A DNA stretch of 64,000 nt from assembly GCF_000276665.1 (NCBI RefSeq), contig NW_004955473.1, positions 9,788,865 to 9,852,864 of the forward strand. The letters are read 5' to 3'. Every line of letters starts with the position of its first letter. The first letter of the stretch is position 1. Both the position numbers and the translations under genes were made by a program. This DNA is from Chinchilla lanigera (lineage: Eukaryota > Chordata > Mammalia > Rodentia > Chinchillidae). A model generated the notes under the pieces. The model had not been told where the DNA came from, made no database searches, and saw only the letters and a program-made list of their open reading frames with translations. Shown here piece after piece: positions 58,691-64,000 of the stretch.

Positions 58691-59965
58691 CACTCTTCAT
58701 TTGTTATGCATGGATTATGTGATCTGCACTCTGAGGTGACATTTCTGTTATCAACGATTAGAAACCCGACATGTAATGTGACTTCTGAAATATCTGAATA
58801 TCTGATGCCTAGGAAACTCACTAGGCTAGATGAATTCATCTAGGACTCGTTTCAATCTAGGTAAAAATCTTTGTGCTTTCCTTTTACTAAATAACACATC
58901 ATTTCAATAGTCAACAAATTTGTTCCACTACAACTGTGATAAGAAATTCACTGAAGCATGTCACACCTGGCTGAGGGGTAACTCATGCTACTGTATCTCC
59001 TGTTGTCATTGGACTATCCCCTTAAAGTAGAACTGGGATTTTAGCTATTGGCAAACCATGTTGATTTCCATAACTGTTAGGCAGCTGAGCTCCTTATGTG
59101 ATGCTCAAGAAGTTTTACAGGTAAAGGAGTGTCTAACAGAGTCCTACTAAAGCCAGAAGATGCATAATTACTGTTTCCTGTTGTGTCTGTACTCTATCAC
59201 AAAAGCCTGGTAATATAGCACGTGCCTCCAATAACCACCATACCATCATATCCATGCATATGCCATTCTAACACTGTAGATTTCATCAACGAAAAAGCTG
59301 GAGCTGTGAAAAGGTGACTAGACTAACATTTGTGTGTTTTGAATTTATACCTAAATGAGAAGTTGTTCCTTCAGATATTTGACCTTGTGAGGCCATGTGT
59401 GTACATTTAGTTGAGGGAATTGTTTGATTGTTTTACATTTCTTTCCTTTGCTCTTTTGCTTCTTCCTGGTAATGTAAGTCATAAAGCACACTTCCATAGC
59501 AATGATAACAGTTCCTCAGGAACCATCTGAGTGTCACAGAAGTGTGTGAAACAATACAATGACTCTGTAATAGCCCTGCCATGTAGCTGACATCCTAATG
59601 GCTGTGTTGGACCTATTAGACATGTATGAGACAGTGCATGTGACTTTGTAACAGCTCTTTTGGAAACATTACATTATCAGAGGACGTGTGTAAGTGTGGG
59701 ATTACCTTATGTGTGGGTGAGCCACTTCTGTGTTGGCTGTTATGCTCTTAAATTTGAAAATCATGTTCATGATTCTGAACTTCCAACCATTATTAATATA
59801 AATATAAAAAGCTCGTTTCCATAGGTAATTTTTAACTTGTATCTTTTTACTATTAATGTCACATCAGTTTTTCTTTTAAAATTAAATCAGTAAAATTAGG
59901 TTTAAAGTGAGAAAGTGAAATACCCTCTTCCCTTGCTCTTCACCCTTTTCTTATCATTCTTCAGA
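58691..59965. other. Unassigned intronic DNA
   Basis: No repeat or gene recognised. Confidence 0.5.
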
Positions 59966-59969
59966 GTTA

Positions 59970-60590
59970 TTCAACGAGAATAGTGTAAAATATATCATTC
60001 TCAAATGTATCAGTGTGTGGTCACCTGGGGTCACATACTACAGAGAATCTAATAACATTTGCTGGTTAGGATATCCTGTATATTTTCCTGCATTTTTAGT
60101 AGAGATCCACGACATTCTTTTCAATAGCTGTATGAGATTCTATTTACTTATGTTTCATGTTTTATTCAGCAATGCACTGCTGGTATACATCTAGATATCC
60201 AGTGCAATAATGCTGCACTTGTGATTTGTGTACAAGTCCTTTTACACACTTCTTGGATAATTTCTTAGTAGACATAATGGCCCAAGGATATATTAACTTA
60301 ACATTTGATATAGATATTACAAAGATTTCCCTCTAAAAATGAACTACCAGTGCATCTTCCTACTAATGCTGTATGAAGGGTGTCTGTTTTTCCATATCCT
60401 TATTAATACTTGCAGTAATAAAAAAGATTTCTGATACCCAATTTATTAAATGTGATCTCTTTGTGCTCTTATTTTGTTTTGGTTTATGCATCATCCTGGG
60501 CATCTTTTTGTATATAATTGGCCCATTTCTCTGAATTGGCTGTTGCCATCCTTTGCCACTTTTCCACTTATAATCAATAAGAGAAAATTT
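59970..60590 (-). mobile_element. Antisense ancient L1M fragment
   Basis: CAGTGCAATAATGCTGCACTTGTG, GATAATTTCTTAGTAGACATAATGGCCCAAGG, AAGATTTCCCTCTAAAAATGAACTACCAGTGC and TTTTTCCATATCCTTATTAATACTTGC follow antisense L1M order. Confidence 0.75.
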
Positions 60591-60599
60591 CAAACACAA

Positions 60600-61420
60600 A
60601 ATAGAAAAAGGATATAGAACATAGAAAAGGAAATAAGAATGATTCTCAAACCTATAAAAAAGTGTTTAGCTTCACTCCTATGATAAATTCATATTAGAAC
60701 TATGTTATTACTTCTTACCTATAATATTGACAATAATGAAATTTGATAGCATGCTTCTTTGAAAAATGTGTATGAAACGTCGATTATATAAGTATAAATA
60801 GTCTCCATGAAAGAAAATTTGACAGTATCTAACAATAAATATAACTCCTTTGACCCAGCAATTTCTATTCTTGCAATTTATCCAGCACATATTGAATGAG
60901 CATGCAGTTATATGCATGCGGGTGTTCATCGTCTGCAATATTGCAAAATCAGGCATACCAATCAGCATGCTCATCAACAGGAAATCACTTGAATAATTTA
61001 TGGCATATTAGTATATTCCTGTGGTGAAATATTCTGCAGCCCTAAAAATAATGAGACACATGGTAGGAGAATTAGCATGGCTCAGGGAAAATTGGACAGG
61101 GGGTTTCAACTCCACTGATATGGTTTATTTTTGTTCATATAACATTTTATTGCATAAGCTGCGTGATGAAGTACAAAGGTGGTTACTCTGTTGCACTTTA
61201 TACTATTTTATGGGTGCCCAAAATATATTAATACATTTAAAAAAAGCACAATGAGACAACTTTATATGCATTGAAGTGGAACAATCTTCAAGATGCATCA
61301 TTAAACAAAAAACACAGGGTCTGAGTCATTGTGTTAATAATAGATACCTGTTCAGTGTAAAAAATATATTTCACATTAGAACTCAGTGCACAGTGAATCT
61401 ATAAATAAAATCTGGAAACA
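60600..61420 (+). mobile_element. Sense ancient L1M fragment
   Basis: AAATTTGACAGTATCTAACAATAAATATAACTCCTTTGACCCAGCAATTTC, ATGCTCATCAACAGGAAATCACTTG and GTGGTGAAATATTCTGCAGCCC occur in sense order. It lies tail-to-tail or head-to-head beside the antisense fragment. Confidence 0.75.
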
Positions 61421-62252
61421 ATTTCAACAGAAAACACATAATCTTATTATGAATAGCATACTGTGACATATTATATTCTGTCCCATTTTCTTCCATTTCT
61501 CTATAGTGTTTCAATCTAGGAAATACATTTAATAACTCACTAATAGTTCACAACCTGAAGTTTAAAAACCATGATGTTCAATAAAGTACACGTGGTGGGA
61601 TTTTTAATGGAGCTACATGCATATGTCCTTTTATTTTGGAGGAAATTATTAATTCCTTTTAATTTCGATTTAAAACTTTAATCATGAAATAGTCAATAAA
61701 TGAGTGGAAAATATGATGTACTGAGAACAATACACAGTTGAGAATCAGAAAGTTGAATTACATGAATTGGTTTTGTGGCATCAGAAGGTGTTCTCTTATA
61801 AGGCTTTTTGAAATATATTTTTCCCAGCACATATTTGCCATACATAATGATCACATTCATCATTCTTCAGAAAGTTTTCAAAATAAATGAGTCATTTTAA
61901 ATGCTATAGTCAGTGAACTACATGGTGCGGATCAAAACTTGAAAAGAGGTTTTTTTCAGTGCTTTTTGTTCCTTTTAAACTTTGTGTCAAATATTATTGT
62001 TCTTTGTTTAACCTAGTTTTCAAAATGAATGATATGAAAATGTTTTCACAAAGAATGAATCCAAATTGCCCCTTTTTCTACACCACTTTGAAAAATAGCC
62101 AATAATTGCTGCTTACCGAGTTCTTTTTATTGTTTTAAAATAAATGCATAAAGAACCTGAAAACATAAGAGAACAAAGTTATAAAATAGTCCCTTCATTG
62201 TACTTTTCAGTTTTAGTGTTTGTTTTAAATCTTTAACATAAACTTGTGTCCA

Positions 62253-62255
<3 letters not shown>
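61421..62255. other. Unassigned AT-rich
   Basis: No feature recognised. Confidence 0.5.

Positions 62256-62257
<2 letters not shown>

Positions 62258-62293
<36 letters not shown>
62258..62293. repeat. (TG)n microsatellite
   Basis: About 17 TG units after a GCGCAC start. Confidence 0.96.
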
Positions 62294-62294
<1 letters not shown>

Positions 62295-62462
62295 CCTTTG
62301 GGAAGTAGGATGGGAAACTATTAGATAATATTATTAATGATATTCTGTTCTTTACAGTACTCAGAAATCAACTAGTCATTTTAATCATCTCCATGAAATT
62401 GTAGTTCCACATGTAAAAAGAATATACATATTTCTTTACTTGAAAAAGCAATGTGTAGAAAT

Positions 62463-62472
62463 CAAGTTCCTG

Positions 62473-62508
<36 letters not shown>

Positions 62509-62704
62509 NNNNNNNNNNNNNNNNNNNNNNNNNNNNNNNNNNNNNNNNNNNNNNNNNNNNNNNNNNNNNNNNNNNNNNNNNNNNNNNNNNNNNNNNNNNN
62601 NNNNNNNNGTTTTTCTCAGGTACCAGGAATAGAACTCACTACTTTGCGCTTGCCAGGCAGGGACTGTACTGCTGAGCTAAATCCCCAGCCCCAAGTTCTT
62701 GTCT
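62463..62704 (-). mobile_element. ID-like SINE containing the assembly gap
   Basis: CAAGTTC(C/T)TGTCT flanks it at 62463-62475 and 62692-62704. A T-run meets the N block, and after it come GGTACCAGGAATAGAACTCAC, GCTTGCCAGGCAGGGAC and GAGCTAAATCCCCAGCCCC. Confidence 0.92.
62509..62608. other. Assembly gap, 100 N
   Basis: Exactly 100 N, a conventional placeholder of unknown true size. Confidence 1.
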
Positions 62705-63349
62705 TAGAGCAGAAGCGGGGCATAGATGTGTTGTTATCTAGTGGACAAGCAGTTTTATATTTCCAAGTTTTCTGAGAAAATTAGCAGTCATAAAACAAAA
62801 AGACAGCTGCATGTAATATATACCAGACCGTTTTCCTTTGAAATCAAAAACATGTATTTGTCCTTTTATAAATTAACAATGTATGCCTGATTGTGTTTCT
62901 ATGATCAAAGGAGTATGATATTTAGTAGCTGAATTTAAATAATATTTCCTTACGCACCAATGTCTATAGATTTAATTTTTGTTTTCAATTTTATTGCCAC
63001 TATTGTCTAGAAATTTGAGTGTAAGTACTTTTCATTTATTATGTTAGTAAGTGCAAATATGGTTTTCTAAGACAACTTATCCTTTATTTTCAGTGTTCCT
63101 TGGCAAATTTATATTTGCTGAAATAATTCTAAATCAAGAGAGACTGTGTGGCCTATAAAAAAATTTCATGTAATCGTTTAAGCCCCTTTACTGTGAGAAA
63201 ACTGGCAGCCTTTGTGGAATAATCCAAAAGTGTCTCTTCTACCACATGTTTTATAAAGTGACTACTACTATGAAACAAGGAACCAGACAAAAAGTAGGAA
63301 TCCTAGGTGCTATTTTGTCCCTTGAGGGACTTGTGATTTCTCTGCACTT
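62705..63349. other. Unassigned AT-rich
   Basis: No feature recognised. Confidence 0.5.
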
Positions 63350-64000
63350 TTTTCACTAGCTTTCAGGATACCATACTGTCTGTCATCCTCTTATCTCAGC
63401 GGTCATTCCTCTGACTTTGCCGGTTCGCCTTCTCCCTAACCTTTTCCCATCAGCACATCCCAGCATTCACGTATTTGTCCTTGAGTCTTCTCCTTTTATG
63501 CTTATTTACTTGGTGATCTCATATAATCTTGGGGTATCTATTACATTGATAACTCCCAAATTTCTCTCTCAACCAAAGGTCTTTCTTTCAACACCCATTT
63601 TCAAATATTTGCTCCGTAATTGCATGTGAACGTTTCCAAGGAACTTAAACTCAACTCGTCCTAAACCTGAATTTTTAATCTTCTCCCTGAAATTTACTCC
63701 ATTTACAGATGTCTCCATTTCAGTTTACTAGAACTCCATCTTGCCACTTGCTCAGGTAAAAAGCTTGGAATTATCCTGGAAGCTATCTTCCTCTTCTAGT
63801 TTTCCTCCACTCTCAGCAAGCTGTTCACTCTCCTCCCATGTCCCCGGCTATCACCCTGTACAAGCCACCCTCATTTGTCATGTGGGTTAACTCAGTAGCT
63901 CCCTGACAGGTGTCCATGATTCTGAGTGATCTTTTAAAAGTGTAAGTCTACTCTACTAAAAGTACTACTGTTGACTTCTTGTGTTACTCAGAGTAGAATA
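63350..64000 (+). mobile_element. L2 LINE, continuing beyond the window
   Basis: CTCAACTCGTCCTAAACCTGAATTTTTAATCTTCTCCC, ACTCCATCTTGCCACTTGCTCAGGTAAAAAGCTTGGAATTATCC, then ATCACCCTGTACAAGCCACC and AGTGATCTTTTAAAAGTGTAAGTC follow L2 order over 600 bp. Confidence 0.85.

Larger units (their letters stand above)
54004..64000 (+). other. TENM1: TENM1 intron after the 57-nt exon (3' end outside window)
   Basis: The intron begins with GC at 54004-54005. The next expected teneurin-1 exon, which would encode a polyproline stretch, the DSWVL-like region and the transmembrane segment, is not seen up to 64000. The identified contents are repeats. Confidence 0.8.

Noticed and set aside
1..64000. tRNA, snRNA, Y RNA or miRNA genes
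   Set aside because: The only tRNA-like sequences are ID and MIR SINE bodies, and no other RNA gene was recognised by eye.

Overview
The window is AT-rich, repeat-laden mammalian DNA that lies almost entirely in introns. Two exons can be read on the + strand, at 52082-52342 (261 nt) and 53947-54003 (57 nt). Joined, they encode part of the intracellular N-terminal domain of a teneurin. The wording of the protein matches teneurin-1 (TENM1) rather than TENM2-4 as I remember those sequences. TENM1 is X-linked in placental mammals, and the high LINE-1 content fits that. The first coding exon and the proline-rich/transmembrane exon are not in the window, so the flanking introns exceed 52 kb upstream and about 10 kb downstream. 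No other gene, RNA gene, CRISPR array or prokaryote-style system was found.

The organism is a rodent, but not one with the usual mouse/rat repeat set. The evidence is a 7SL-derived B1 SINE with the rodent internal duplication (317-480), a B4-like ID+B1 composite (about 4424-4620), and many tRNA-derived ID-like SINEs. These IDs share an unusual 3' end reading GGTACCGGGA before the A-tail. A beaver/kangaroo-rat or squirrel-related lineage is possible, but this is an inference.

Layout. 0.3-13 kb: old L2 fragments on both strands, L1 3' ends, and MaLR-type LTRs nested in L2. 13-23 kb: unclassified DNA, L2, MIR, ID SINEs, an antisense L1, and two copies of an unclassified repeat. 23-37 kb: MIR, MLT1-like LTR, an internally deleted Tigger/pogo element, an L1M carrying a third, partly inverted copy of the unclassified repeat, and a MaLR LTR with a long purine tract. 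37-51 kb: a 1.4-kb L1, MIRs, antisense L1s, a composite ID SINE, and MER5A. 52-54 kb: the two exons. 54-64 kb: a young ID SINE, a twin-primed L1, inverted L1 fragments, an assembly gap in an ID tail, and the start of a long L2.

The most useful observations are the GC-AG donor of the 57-nt frame-preserving exon, the three-copy unclassified repeat, the twin-primed L1, and the ID composite bounded by one 17-bp duplication. I found no convincing new biological system. Repeat boundaries are approximate because they come from reading by eye, not from alignment.
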